NCBI RefSeq assembly: GCF_014451325.2
Contig: NZ_JACSCH020000009.1
Coordinates: forward strand, 216,176 to 280,175
Reading direction: 5' to 3'
DNA from: Streptomyces sp. CB02980
Lineage (GTDB): Bacteria > Actinomycetota > Actinomycetes > Streptomycetales > Streptomycetaceae
Length of the DNA stretch: 64,000 nt
The translations under genes were made by a program, and so were the position numbers. The notes beneath the pieces are model-generated. The model did no database searches. It was given only the letters and a program-made list of their open reading frames with translations, and had not been told where the DNA came from. Shown here one piece after another: positions 32,811 to 41,721 of the stretch (its first letter is position 1; each line of letters begins with the position of its first letter).

Positions 32811-34054
32811 CGGGGGATCCTGACCACGAGGCGCCAGACGCCGTCCGCCGGACCGGCCGCAGCGGTGCCGCCGAGCAGCCGGGCGCGTTCGCCGATGCCG
32901 CGCAGGCCGCGACCGCCGTTCGGGCGGACGGCCGGCGGCCGCGCGGGCAGGGGGTTCTCCATGGTGATCTCCAACTCCTCGGTTCGGGCGTCGAGCCGTA
33001 CGGCCACGGGCTCCCCGCCCGCGTGCCGGGCCGCGTTCGTCAGCCCTTCCTGAACGATCCGGTACGCCTCCCGGGACAGCGCCTCCGGTACGGGGGCGAG
33101 GTCGCCGGACACGGTCAGTGCCACCTTCGGTCCCGCGCCCCGCACCAGGGCGTCCAGGGCGTCGAGCCCCGGCCCGGGCCCGGGGCCCTCCCCGGCGTCC
33201 TCGTCGCGCCGCAGCAGCCCGAGGACCCAGTCCAGCTCGCCGACCGTGCGCCGGGTGGTCTCCTCGATCGCGGTCAGCGCCTCCCGGACGAACGCGAGGT
33301 CCGCCCCGTCACCACCGTCCAGGACCCGCCGGGCGGCGCCCGCCTGGAGGGTGACCGCGCTCAGCGCGTGACCGACCGAGTCGTGCAGCTCCCGGGCCAG
33401 CCGGTTGCGGGACTCCGCCTCCACCGCGCGCCGCTCGGCCGCCGCGAGCCGGTCCGCCGGACTCGGCCCGAGCAGCCGGGGCGCCCCCCGGGCGAGCAGG
33501 GCCCCGGTCGCGGCGGCCGCGGCGGCGAGCGCGAGCAGCATCAGGAGCCCCGCCGGGAGCGCCGCCCAAACCCACCAGGGCCGGTCGAGACCCCAGAGCC
33601 GGCCCAGCTCCGACTCCCGCAGTGCCGGCGAGAACGGCACCGCCATCACCGACACCGCGAACGGCGGCAGGGCGAGCGTCGCCCCGCTGATCAGCGCCCC
33701 GGCGCCCAGGTGCAGCGTCCACCAGCCGGCCGTCCGGGCCTTCGCGTCCCGGCCCCGGGCCGGGCCGTCCGCGAACCGGTCCTCGGGCACCCCGCACAGC
33801 GCCCGCGCCGCCGCCACCGACATCGGCCGGGCCAGCGGGAACAGCGCGGCGACCGCGACCAGCGGCAGCCCCACCCCGTACGCGCCGAACTGCACCGCGA
33901 GGCTTCCGGTGAACAGGCCGCCCGCGCCGAGCAAGGCCCCTACGACCACGGAGCCGACCATCCAGAACGGCATGAACAGCGCGCCGCCCACGATCAGATG
34001 GAGCCAGCGCCGCCTGGCCCGCTGCCCGAGGAGGGCGACCGCGCACCGTCTCAC
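32807..34054 (-). CDS. Sensor histidine kinase (HisKA_3, NarL partner)
   Basis: 415 residues from GTG 34054, overlapping the stop of the upstream membrane-protein gene (GTGA). Four to five membrane segments fill residues 15-185, with no sizable extracellular domain. Dimerisation box NRLARELHDSVGHALSAVTL carries the phosphorylated histidine (about residue 225), and the HATPase part shows QEGLTNAARHAGG and GRGLRGIGERARLLGG. A membrane-embedded sensor like this often reads envelope stress or a partner membrane protein; the co-translated upstream protein is the obvious candidate. Confidence 0.92.
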   Translation of the reverse strand: MRRCAVALLGQRARRRWLHLIVGGALFMPFWMVGSVVVGALLGAGGLFTGSLAVQFGAYGVGLPLVAVAALFPLARPMSVAAARALCGVPEDRFADGPARGRDAKARTAGWWTLHLGAGALISGATLALPPFAVSVMAVPFSPALRESELGRLWGLDRPWWVWAALPAGLLMLLALAAAAAATGALLARGAPRLLGPSPADRLAAAERRAVEAESRNRLARELHDSVGHALSAVTLQAGAARRVLDGGDGADLAFVREALTAIEETTRRTVGELDWVLGLLRRDEDAGEGPGPGPGLDALDALVRGAGPKVALTVSGDLAPVPEALSREAYRIVQEGLTNAARHAGGEPVAVRLDARTEELEITMENPLPARPPAVRPNGGRGLRGIGERARLLGGTAAAGPADGVWRLVVRIPR

Positions 34055-35058
34055 GCCTCGGCGCTCCGCCGCCGCAGGATCACGGCAAGACAGGCGGCGA
34101 GGAGGAATCCGGTGATCATTTCGCCAGCGTAGGTCAGCTGGGTCAGGGCCGTGACCTGCTTGGCGGGATCCGTCTCCGGCATCAGCGCGACCAGCGACAT
34201 GTAGGCGCCCCAGCAGCCCACCGTGCCCGAGCCGGTCCACGCGAGCGCCAGGGCGGTGCGCACCTTCAGCCGGCCGGGCCGTCGCAGGACGAGGAACAGG
34301 GTGAAGGCCACGGCGACGACGAGGAACACGCTCCACTGGAACTCCAGCACCGTGAAGTCGGCGTCGCGCTCGACGATCTGCCGGGGCGACAGGCCCTCGG
34401 TCGCGCCGGACAGCCACATCACGTGGAGCGTGAGGGGGAAGAGCGCGACGGCGGCGGCGACCAGGGCGGTGGCCCGTACCCCGGGCCCGGAGACGCGGGC
34501 GGACAGCCCGCCGAGCCGGCCGCGCCAGAGGTGGCCCCAGCGGTCGCGGGCGTACAGCACGAAGAGGGTCCCGAGGGAGAGGCCCTGGAGGATGAAGCCG
34601 CCGTAGACGACGGCGAAGACCCAGGAGTGCAGGAAGGGTTCGGCGGGCGCGGCGGCCTGATCGTCGCCGGTGAGGACGGCGACCGCGAGCTGGGTGGGGT
34701 AGCCGGTCATGATCGGGGCGAGCAGTCCGGTCGCCGCCCACATGGGGAGCGCGAGGAGCCAGGCGGGCACCCGCCGCCCCCAGGGCTGGGTGAGGAGCAG
34801 GGCGAGGACGATCACGAGGACGTCGGCCAGTACGGAGACCGAGTTGGCGACGGCCAGCGTCTGCCGGTGTTCCAGGAGCACGCTTCCGGCGGGGATGCCG
34901 ATCTCGCTGCCCGCCACCCAGGCGATCTTGATCGAGATGTACGGGAGGCAGGCGAGGATCGCGAGCAGGCGCAGGGCCCGGCGGGCGGGGCCGGGGCGGT
35001 CCCCGGCGCGGGGCGCGGGAGCGGGTGCGGGGGAGGGGAGGAGCTCGGTCTCGGTCAT
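34051..35058 (-). CDS. Polytopic membrane protein co-translated with the two-component system
   Basis: 335 residues from ATG 35058 (earlier in-frame start at 35175 encodes low-complexity sequence and is rejected). N-terminal PAPAPAPR-rich tail, then about eight membrane segments, for example ILACLPYISIKIAWVAG, VLVIVLALLL and FAVVYGGFILQGLSLG. There are charged loops but no recognisable transporter motif; I do not know the family. Tight coupling to the kinase and regulator suggests a signal-input or target role, as BceB- or LiaF-like accessory proteins play elsewhere. Confidence 0.78.
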   Translation of the reverse strand: MTETELLPSPAPAPAPRAGDRPGPARRALRLLAILACLPYISIKIAWVAGSEIGIPAGSVLLEHRQTLAVANSVSVLADVLVIVLALLLTQPWGRRVPAWLLALPMWAATGLLAPIMTGYPTQLAVAVLTGDDQAAAPAEPFLHSWVFAVVYGGFILQGLSLGTLFVLYARDRWGHLWRGRLGGLSARVSGPGVRATALVAAAVALFPLTLHVMWLSGATEGLSPRQIVERDADFTVLEFQWSVFLVVAVAFTLFLVLRRPGRLKVRTALALAWTGSGTVGCWGAYMSLVALMPETDPAKQVTALTQLTYAGEMITGFLLAACLAVILRRRSAEA

Positions 35059-35110
35059 GGCTCCAGGCTCGTGGCGGGACCCCGGGTGCCACGTCCTTCC
35101 CACCGGTGAT

Positions 35111-35136
35111 CCTCCTCCGCCGCACGGCGGAGGAGG
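35111..35136. repeat. 12-bp inverted repeat in the divergent region
   Basis: A perfect inverted repeat (35111-35122 and 35125-35136) with a 2-base centre lies 53 bases upstream of the membrane-protein gene and 98 bases upstream of the cupin gene. It is a possible operator for the two-component operon, since no gene ends here. Confidence 0.6.
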
Positions 35137-35165
35137 AGGTCGGTCGAGGGGTGCCGGGTGCCAGA

Positions 35166-35226
35166 ATTGACCCACACTTTTCTAGATCAATTGCACCCGA
35201 CTCAGGGGTCAATGACCCTCTAGAGT
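35166..35226 (+). promoter_or_regulatory. Cupin promoter with repeated ATTGACCC motifs
   Basis: ATTGACCC at 35166-35173 recurs inverted at 35206-35213, and GGGTCAATGACCC (35206-35218) is itself palindromic. TAGAGT at 35221-35226 is a good -10 ending seven bases before the ATG at 35234, which suggests a leaderless mRNA with a regulator bound around the -35. Confidence 0.5.
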
Positions 35227-35233
35227 AGTGATC

Positions 35234-35731
35234 ATGAACGAGAACGCGCCCTTCGCCCCGGTCCTGACCCGCGCCGCCACCGCCGAGACCACCGCGGACC
35301 CCAGCAGTGTCATGACCCTGCTCGCCGACTCCGGCGCCACCGGCGGACAGCTCACCAGCTACCGCTCCACCTTCGCGAAGGGAGCGGTCGGCGCCCCGGC
35401 GCACTTCCACACCAAGGCGTCGGAGATGTTCTACGTGATCGACGGCTCGCTCCAGGTCCTCGTCGGTGAGGAGCTGTCCGTCCTGGAGAAGGGCGACTTC
35501 CTGCTCGTCCCGCCGCACACCGCGCACGCCTTCGCGGCCGCGCCCGGCGCCGAGGCCGACGTCCTCTTCGTCTTCACGCCCGGCATGGCCCGCTTCGACT
35601 ACCTGCGCCTCCTCGGCCGTGTCATGCGGGGCGAGGCGAGCTTCGAGGAGATCAAGGCGTCCTCGGAGCAGTACGACAACCACTACGTGGACAGCCCGGT
35701 CTGGCAGAAGGCGCTCGCCGAGCGCGGATGA
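35234..35731 (+). CDS. Cupin domain protein
   Basis: 165 residues from ATG 35234, with no ribosome site and a -10 right upstream, so probably leaderless (GTG 35228 would add two residues). A single cupin_2 barrel: motif 1 with HFHTKASEMFYVIDG (two histidines and a glutamate for metal) and motif 2 with GDFLLVPPHTAHAF. Members include small dioxygenases, isomerases and sugar-binding proteins; the substrate is unknown. It is convergent with the IclR gene and followed by a shared terminator. Confidence 0.82.
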   Translation: MNENAPFAPVLTRAATAETTADPSSVMTLLADSGATGGQLTSYRSTFAKGAVGAPAHFHTKASEMFYVIDGSLQVLVGEELSVLEKGDFLLVPPHTAHAFAAAPGAEADVLFVFTPGMARFDYLRLLGRVMRGEASFEEIKASSEQYDNHYVDSPVWQKALAERG

Positions 35732-35741
35732 CCTGCTCGTG

Positions 35742-35762
35742 GGGGGCGCCTGAGACGCCCCC
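35742..35762. terminator. Terminator between cupin and IclR genes
   Basis: Stem GGGGGCG (35742-35748) with CGCCCCC (35756-35762), 7-base loop, between convergent genes. Confidence 0.65.
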
Positions 35763-35773
35763 GGTGGGGAGCC

Positions 35774-36544
35774 TCAGAGGCGGCGGGTCGCCAGCGTCAG
35801 CCGGTCCCGCGCGTCGAAGAGCGCGTCCTTGATCATCTGCTCGTGTGCCGGGGTGAGCCGCGCCACCGGCACCGAGCAGCTGATCGCGTCCCGTGCCGGG
35901 GTCCGGTACGGGATGGCGACGCCGAAGCAGCGCAGCCCCAGCGTGTTCTCCTCGCGGTCCACCGAGATGCCCTGCTCGCGGATGACGCGCAGTTCCTCGA
36001 TGAGCTGCTCGCGGTCGGTGATGGTGTGCTCGGTCAGCGCCGGGAGGGTCTCCGGGAGCAGCTTGCGCACCTGGTCGTCGGTGTGGGTGGCGAGCAGCGC
36101 CTTGCCGAGCGAGGTCGAGTGCGCGGGCAGCCGGCGACCGACCCGGGTGAACGGCCGCAGGTAGTGCTGGGACTGACGGGTCGCCAGGTAGACCACGTTG
36201 GTGCCGTCGAGGCGTGCCAGGTGGATGGTCTCGGTGGTGTCGTCGGAGAGCCGGTCCAGGGTGGGCCGGGAGGCGGCCACCACCTCGTCGCCGTCGATGT
36301 AGGAGGTGCCGACGAGCAGCGCCCGTACCCCGATGCCGTACCGCGTGCCGGTCGCGTCCGTCTCCACCCAGCCCAGCTCGACCAGGGTGCGCAGCAGCAT
36401 GTACAGGCTGGACTTGGGGTAGCCGACGGCCTCCTGGACGGCGGCGAGCGAGTGCATCCCCGGGCGCCCGGCGAAGTATTCGAGCAGCTCCACGGTCCGC
36501 ACCGCGGACTTCACCTGCGCTCCGCCCATGTCGGCAGTCGCCAT
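35774..36544 (-). CDS. IclR family transcriptional regulator
   Basis: 256 residues from ATG 36544. Winged helix about residues 12-70 (SAVRTVELLEYFAG, KSSLYMLLRTLVELGW) and the C-terminal effector domain about 85-250 (HLARLDGTNVVYLATRQSQH, shortened; HSTSLGKALLAT; GISVDREENTLGLRCFGVAI, shortened). IclR regulators often control aromatic-acid or sugar-acid catabolism. It is divergent from the 2,5-dioxovalerate dehydrogenase gene, and an inverted repeat lies in front of that gene, so this dehydrogenase is the likely target. Confidence 0.9.
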   Translation of the reverse strand: MATADMGGAQVKSAVRTVELLEYFAGRPGMHSLAAVQEAVGYPKSSLYMLLRTLVELGWVETDATGTRYGIGVRALLVGTSYIDGDEVVAASRPTLDRLSDDTTETIHLARLDGTNVVYLATRQSQHYLRPFTRVGRRLPAHSTSLGKALLATHTDDQVRKLLPETLPALTEHTITDREQLIEELRVIREQGISVDREENTLGLRCFGVAIPYRTPARDAISCSVPVARLTPAHEQMIKDALFDARDRLTLATRRL

Positions 36545-36665
36545 GACCCTCGCCCCTTTTCCGTCGTGCCGTCGCCCCCTGGCCTGCCGGCCGGACGGGG
36601 CCCCTTGTGGAGACGGCCGGGCCGTCCCTAGAGTCCCGTACGGATGCGTTCATCTACGGGAACTG

Positions 36666-36683
36666 TGTTCAGAATACCGAACA
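36666..36683. promoter_or_regulatory. Candidate IclR operator
   Basis: TGTTCAGAATACCGAACA has perfect 5-bp arms (TGTTC and GAACA) around eight bases and overlaps the ribosome site region of the dehydrogenase gene. Its size and spacing suit IclR-type dimers. Confidence 0.55.
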
Positions 36684-36694
36684 GGGGCGTGGCA

Positions 36695-38194
36695 GTGGCG
36701 GCAGAACCAGTGTGGAGTGTGGACCCCCGGACGGGGAAGCCGCGCGAGCAGGTTGCGGTGGAGGCCGCGGCGGAGGATGTCGACCGGTCCGTACGGGCCG
36801 CGCACGAGGTCCGCGAGGCCCTCGCCGACCGGACCGTACGGGCCGCCTTCCTGCGTACCGCCGCCGACCTCCTCCAGGAGGCCGGTGAGCAGATCGTCGA
36901 GACCGCGGACGCCGAGACCGCCCTCGGTCCGGTTCGCCTCAACGGCGAACTCGCCCGTACGACAGCCCAGTTGAGAGCGTTCGCCGAGGTCGTCGACGAG
37001 GGCTCCTTCCTCGACATCCGGATCGACCTGCCCGACCCCGGAGCCATTCCGCCCCGGCCCGACCTGCGCCGCTGGAAGATCCCGCTCGGCGTCGTCGCCG
37101 TCTACGCCGCCAGCAACTTCCCGCTCGCCTTCTCCGTCCCCGGCGGCGACACCGCGAGCGCCCTCGCGGCCGGCTGCCCCGTGGTGATCAAGGCCCACCC
37201 CGACCACCCGGCCACCGCGGAACTCTGCGCCTCGCTGCTGCGCAGGGCCGCCGCCAAGGCGGGCCTCCCCGAGGACGTCGTCGTCCTCGTCCACGGCTTC
37301 GACGCGGGCGTCGAACTCGTCCGCCACCCGCTCGTCGCGGCCGCCGGCTTCACCGGCTCGGTGCGCGGCGGACGGGCCCTCTTCGACGCGGCCGCGGCCC
37401 GGCCCGTCCCCATCCCCTTCCACGGCGAACTCGGCTCCCTCAACCCGGTGGTGCTCACCCCCGCCGCCGTCGAGGAGCGGGCCGAGGAGATCGGCGCCGG
37501 GCTCGCCGGCTCCATGACCATGGGCGCGGGCCAGTTCTGCACCAAGCCCGGCTTCGTCCTGGCCCCCTCGGGCGAGGCGGGCGACCGGTTCGTGGGGGCG
37601 CTGACGGACGCCCTGCGCGACACCGAGCCGGCCGTGATGCTCGACCACCGGATGCGGGGCAACTTCCTCGCCCACACCCACGAGATGGCGCTGAACGACG
37701 GCGTGACCGCACCGGTCCACCCCGAGCCCGGCGGCCCGCACACGGTCAAGGCCGGCTTCATGGCGGTCACGGTCCGGACCCTGGTCGACGGCGACCACCG
37801 GGACCTCACGGAGGAGTGCTTCGGCCCGGTCACCGTCGTCGCCCGCTACGACTCCCGTACGGAGATCACCGAGGCCCTCGCGCGGGTGCCCGGCAACCTC
37901 ACCGCCACCCTGCACATCGCCGAGCAGGGCCGGGACGAGGACGCCGCCCCCCTCCTCGCCGAACTCACCCCGCTCGCGGGCCGCGTCCTCGTCAACGGCT
38001 GGCCCACCGGCGTCGCCGTCGCCGCCGCCCAGCACCACGGCGGCCCCTACCCGGCCACCACCTCCACCGCCACCTCGGTCGGCGCGACCGCGATCGAGCG
38101 CTGGCTGCGCCCGGTCACCTACCAGTCGACCCCCGGCCACCTGCTGCCGCCGGAGCTCCGCGACGACAACCCGCTGGGCCTGCCCCGCCACTGA
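36695..38194 (+). CDS. 2,5-dioxovalerate (alpha-ketoglutarate semialdehyde) dehydrogenase
   Basis: 499 residues from GTG 36695, selected because AGGGG lies seven bases upstream (the GTG at 36689 is too close to it). ALDH superfamily: YAASNFPLAFSVPGGDTASA has the catalytic asparagine, HGELGSLNPVVL the general-base glutamate and GQFCTKPGFVL the nucleophilic cysteine. The FPLAFS and FHGELGS forms are those of KGSADH enzymes of sugar-acid pathways. It oxidises 2,5-dioxopentanoate to 2-oxoglutarate with NAD(P), the step following KdgD (16.2 kb). An IclR regulator is divergent. Confidence 0.87.
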   Translation: MAAEPVWSVDPRTGKPREQVAVEAAAEDVDRSVRAAHEVREALADRTVRAAFLRTAADLLQEAGEQIVETADAETALGPVRLNGELARTTAQLRAFAEVVDEGSFLDIRIDLPDPGAIPPRPDLRRWKIPLGVVAVYAASNFPLAFSVPGGDTASALAAGCPVVIKAHPDHPATAELCASLLRRAAAKAGLPEDVVVLVHGFDAGVELVRHPLVAAAGFTGSVRGGRALFDAAAARPVPIPFHGELGSLNPVVLTPAAVEERAEEIGAGLAGSMTMGAGQFCTKPGFVLAPSGEAGDRFVGALTDALRDTEPAVMLDHRMRGNFLAHTHEMALNDGVTAPVHPEPGGPHTVKAGFMAVTVRTLVDGDHRDLTEECFGPVTVVARYDSRTEITEALARVPGNLTATLHIAEQGRDEDAAPLLAELTPLAGRVLVNGWPTGVAVAAAQHHGGPYPATTSTATSVGATAIERWLRPVTYQSTPGHLLPPELRDDNPLGLPRH

Positions 38195-38209
38195 GCCGGC
38201 CGCCGGCCG

Positions 38210-39217
38210 TCACCCCCCGACGCGCACCACGATCTTCCCGAGGTGCACGTTGGACTCCATCAGCCGGTGGGCGTCGGTGATCCGCTCCAGACCGTCGAAG
38301 GTCTCGGCGATCACCGGCGCCAGGGAGCCGTCGCGCAGACCCGCGCCGATGAACCCGGCCACCCGGCGACGCCCTTCCCCGGTCCTGACGAGCGCCCCGT
38401 TGGCGTAGGTGTGGACCGTCTGCGGCCAGTTCATCGACAGGGCCGCCGGCCGAGGATCGAGCCAGCCGTACAGCACGGCCGTGCCGCCGGGCCGCAGCGC
38501 CTCGCCGAGCCGGGCGAACCCGGGCCCGCCGATCGCGTCGAAGGCGAGGTCCGCGCCCGCCCCGCCGGTGATCCGCCGCACCTCGTCGACCACGTCCTCG
38601 GTGTCCGTCGTGATCACCCGCGCGGCCCCGAGCTCCAGGAGCCGCTTCCGCTTGTCCTCGCCGCGCGTGGTCGCGACCGGTACGGCTCCGACCCGCAGCG
38701 CCACCTGGATCGCGGCCGTCCCCACCCCGCTGGACGCCCCCGTGATCACCACGTGGTCGCCGGCGCCGAGACCACCGGTCAGCACCATGCCGCCGTACGC
38801 GGTGGAGTACGTCAGCCAGACCGCCGCGGCCGTCACCGCGTCCACCCCCTCGGGCCGGGCCACCAGATACTCCTCCGGCAGCACCACCCGCTCCGCGTAC
38901 ACCCCGTGCGTCCCGAAGTCGAAGTTGGCCGCCGCCATCACCGGGTCACCCGGCGCGTACCCGGTGACCCCCGCCCCGACCGCCTCGACGACCCCCGCCG
39001 CCTCGTAGCCGAGCCGCGAACCCGGGAGGGTCGCCGGGTAGTAGTAGGTGCCCGAACGAAACAGCGCCTCGGCGCGGTTGAGCCCGATCGCCTCGACCCG
39101 GACGAGCACCTCGCCGGGCCCGGGGGCGGGCAGCGCGACCTCCTCCACGGTGAGGACCTCGGGCCCGCCGACCTCATGGAAGAGAACTGCCTTCGTCGTC
39201 ATGCCTGTTGTCGTCAT
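38210..39217 (-). CDS. Zinc-free MDR family NAD(P)H:quinone oxidoreductase-like dehydrogenase
   Basis: 335 residues from ATG 39217 (internal ATG five codons on is possible). Medium-chain dehydrogenase: N-terminal GroES-like fold (VRVEAIGLNRAEALFRSG, GYEAAGVVEAVG) and Rossmann part with GASSGVGTAAIQVA. It lacks the zinc-ligand cysteines of alcohol dehydrogenases, so it belongs to the quinone reductase/crotonyl-CoA reductase-like side. It reduces quinones or alpha,beta-unsaturated carbonyls with NADPH. Divergent from the AraC gene. Confidence 0.87.
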   Translation of the reverse strand: MTTTGMTTKAVLFHEVGGPEVLTVEEVALPAPGPGEVLVRVEAIGLNRAEALFRSGTYYYPATLPGSRLGYEAAGVVEAVGAGVTGYAPGDPVMAAANFDFGTHGVYAERVVLPEEYLVARPEGVDAVTAAAVWLTYSTAYGGMVLTGGLGAGDHVVITGASSGVGTAAIQVALRVGAVPVATTRGEDKRKRLLELGAARVITTDTEDVVDEVRRITGGAGADLAFDAIGGPGFARLGEALRPGGTAVLYGWLDPRPAALSMNWPQTVHTYANGALVRTGEGRRRVAGFIGAGLRDGSLAPVIAETFDGLERITDAHRLMESNVHLGKIVVRVGG

Positions 39218-39318
39218 GAGGAAGACGCTAGGAGCGGGAGGGAAGACGATCCATGTCCCGATGGCTCCCCCTGATGTCCGATCGTCTCGCGCGCAGGGAC
39301 AAGGAGTACGGTGCCGGG

Positions 39319-40233
39319 ATGGACGTACTGAGCGATGCCATCGCCGCCATGCGCACCGGACGGCCCCACTCCTCCCGCACGGTCAACTTCGCCCCCTGGG
39401 GCATCCGCTTCCCGGCGAGCAAGGGCGCCGGATTCCATGTCGTCCTCCAGGGCACCGCCTGGCTGCTGCCCCCGGACGACACCGCCCCGGTCCGGCTCGG
39501 CCCCGGTGACGTCGTCCTCCTCGCCCACGGCACCGGCCACGGCCTCGCCGACCGGCCCGACACCCCGCTCGTCGACGCCCTGCCCGCCCCCGACGGCTCC
39601 TGGCCCACCCCGCCCGTCCGCGGCCCGATCGGCGCCGAGGAGACCCTGCTCCTGTGCGGCGCCTACCAGCTCAGCCGCGCCCGCGCCCACCCGCTCCTCA
39701 CCGAGCTGCCGCCGTACGTGCACATCCCCGCGAGGGTCGGCGCCCACCCCCGGCTGCGCGCCGCCGTCGACCTGCTCGGCGCCGAACTCGCCGAACCCCA
39801 GCCGGGATCCGACGCGATCGTCCCCGCCCTGCTCGACACCCTCCTGCTGTACCTGCTGCGCACCTGGTGGCTCACCGAACGCGCCGACCGCTCCACCGGC
39901 TGGTCGGCCGCCCTCGCCGACCCGGCGGTCGCCGTCTCCCTCGGCGCCCTCCACGACGACCCCGCGCGCGCGTGGACGGTCGAAGAACTCGGCGCCCTGG
40001 CCGGCCTCTCCCGCGCCGCCTTCGCCCGCCGCTTCACCACCCTGGTGGGCCGCGCCCCCCTCGCGTACCTCACCTGGTGGCGCATGACCACGGCGGGCCG
40101 CCTCCTGCGCACCGCCGACCTTCCCCTCCGCTCGATCGCCCAACGCTCCGGCTACTCCTCGGAGTTCGCCTTCGCCAAGGCCTTCAAGCGGGAGTACGGG
40201 CTGGCCCCGGGGCAGTACCGCAAGGGCGCCTGA
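39319..40233 (+). CDS. AraC family regulator with cupin sensor
   Basis: 304 residues from ATG 39319. Cupin_6 ligand domain about 1-180 (GFHVVLQGTAWLLPPDD, GDVVLLAHGTGHGL) and C-terminal HTH_18 pair (WTVEELGALAGLSRAAFARR; LRSIAQRSGYSSEFAFAKAF). It is divergent from the MDR oxidoreductase gene, the typical arrangement in which this AraC subgroup activates or represses an oxidoreductase in response to reactive aldehydes or quinones. Confidence 0.9.
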   Translation: MDVLSDAIAAMRTGRPHSSRTVNFAPWGIRFPASKGAGFHVVLQGTAWLLPPDDTAPVRLGPGDVVLLAHGTGHGLADRPDTPLVDALPAPDGSWPTPPVRGPIGAEETLLLCGAYQLSRARAHPLLTELPPYVHIPARVGAHPRLRAAVDLLGAELAEPQPGSDAIVPALLDTLLLYLLRTWWLTERADRSTGWSAALADPAVAVSLGALHDDPARAWTVEELGALAGLSRAAFARRFTTLVGRAPLAYLTWWRMTTAGRLLRTADLPLRSIAQRSGYSSEFAFAKAFKREYGLAPGQYRKGA

Positions 40234-40260
40234 GGCGACTCGCCCCGGCCCCGGCCCCAG

Positions 40261-40279
40261 CCGCCCGCCGGCCGGGCGG
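40261..40279. terminator. Terminator between AraC and MFS genes
   Basis: CCGCCCG (40261-40267) pairs with CGGGCGG (40273-40279) around CCGGC, between convergent genes. Confidence 0.6.
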
Positions 40280-40284
40280 TCCGC

Positions 40285-41649
40285 TCAGCCCCGGCGGCCC
40301 GGCAGACGCAGGGAGGCCAGGGTCGTCAGGGTGAGGAGGGACGCGCTGATCAGGAGGCTCGTACGGAGGGCCGATTCCGTCGACGTCGCCGCCAGGGAGC
40401 CGAAGACGGCGATCGCGAGGGCGCCGGCCGTCTGCCGGACCGCGTTCAGGAGGCCCGCCGCCGTGCCCGCGCGGTCCGCCGGGACCGCCTCCATCATCGA
40501 GGCGATCAGCGGCGGCAGCGAGAAGCCCGCACCCAGGGCGAGGGGGACCAGGAGGAGCGCCTGGGCCGGCCGTGAGGTGTGCGCGTCGACCGTGAGCAGC
40601 CCGAGCAGGCCCGCCACCGCGACCGTCTGGCCGAGGACGATCGGCAGCCGCGCCCCGTACCGCGCCGCCACCCTCGCCGACAGGATGTTCACCCCGGCGA
40701 GGAGACCCGTCATCGGCAGGAACATCAGCCCGGCGGCCAGCGCCGAGAGACCCAGCACCTGCTGGAAGAAGAGGCTGAAGACGAACAGCATCCCGTAGAA
40801 GGCCACGCTGTTCGCCGAGCCCGCCGCCACCGCGACCGCCACCGTCGTGTTCCGGAACAGACCCAGCGGCACCACCGGGTGCCTCCGCCGCGTCTCGATC
40901 AGCAGGAAGGCGGCGAACGAGACCACCGCGAGCCCCAGCGCCCACCACGCCTCCGTACCGCCCTCGATGGCGGCGAAGGTCAGCGCCCCGAGCGCCGTCA
41001 TCGCCGTCAGCTGCCCCGGCAGGTCCAGCGGGGCGGGCCTGCGCTCCGAACGCGCCACCCGGCTCAGCAGCGCAAGCGCGAGCAGCCCCAGCGGCAGGTT
41101 CACGAAGAAGATGCCCCGCCAGCTCCACGCCGTGGTCAGCGCCCCGCCCGCGACCGGGCCGAGCGCCACCGCGACCGTGCCGCCCGCCGCCCACAGCGAG
41201 ACCGCCCGCGCCCGCCGCCCCGGATCGCCGTACGCCTCCCGCACGAGCGCGAGCGAGGCCGGCAGCATCACGGCCGCCGCCACCCCCTGCACCGCCCGCG
41301 CCGCCAGGAGCGCCGGAAGGCCCGGGGCCAGACCGCAGGCCGCCGAGGCGAGGACGAAGACGACGACCCCGATCCCGTACGCCCGGCTCGCCCCGACCCG
41401 GTCGGCGAGTGCCCCGCTGGAGAGCAGTAGCGCCGCGAAGGCCAGGGTGTACGCGTCGACCACCCACTGGAGCCCCGACATCCCGGCCCGCAGATCGGCG
41501 CCGATCGCGGGCAGGGCGACGTTCACGACGGAGGTGTCCAGGGTGATGAGCGCGAACCCGAGCATCGCGGCGGCCAGGGTGGGGCCGGGGGACTTCTGGG
41601 CGGGAGAGGGGGCGGCAACGGGAGCTTCGGCGAGGTCTGTTGAGGACAT
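40285..41649 (-). CDS. MFS transporter, DHA2 (14-helix) drug efflux family
   Basis: 454 residues from ATG 41649. Early TM1 motif LITLDTSVVNVALPAIGADL, loop motif SGALADRVGASRAYG, RAVQGVAAAVMLPASLAL (TM4) and GGALTTAWSWRGIFFVNLPL (shortened TM5, antiporter motif C region) identify the EmrB/QacA group. It exports drugs or own metabolites by proton antiport. Divergent from the GlxA-type regulator with a 72-base shared region, the usual control partner. Confidence 0.92.
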   Translation of the reverse strand: MSSTDLAEAPVAAPSPAQKSPGPTLAAAMLGFALITLDTSVVNVALPAIGADLRAGMSGLQWVVDAYTLAFAALLLSSGALADRVGASRAYGIGVVVFVLASAACGLAPGLPALLAARAVQGVAAAVMLPASLALVREAYGDPGRRARAVSLWAAGGTVAVALGPVAGGALTTAWSWRGIFFVNLPLGLLALALLSRVARSERRPAPLDLPGQLTAMTALGALTFAAIEGGTEAWWALGLAVVSFAAFLLIETRRRHPVVPLGLFRNTTVAVAVAAGSANSVAFYGMLFVFSLFFQQVLGLSALAAGLMFLPMTGLLAGVNILSARVAARYGARLPIVLGQTVAVAGLLGLLTVDAHTSRPAQALLLVPLALGAGFSLPPLIASMMEAVPADRAGTAAGLLNAVRQTAGALAIAVFGSLAATSTESALRTSLLISASLLTLTTLASLRLPGRRG

Positions 41650-41721
41650 GCCCCCAGCTTCATGATCGGCGGAGCCGTACAGTAGTGGCCCGAATGCCAT
41701 ATGCCCGGAGGTTCTGGCCAC

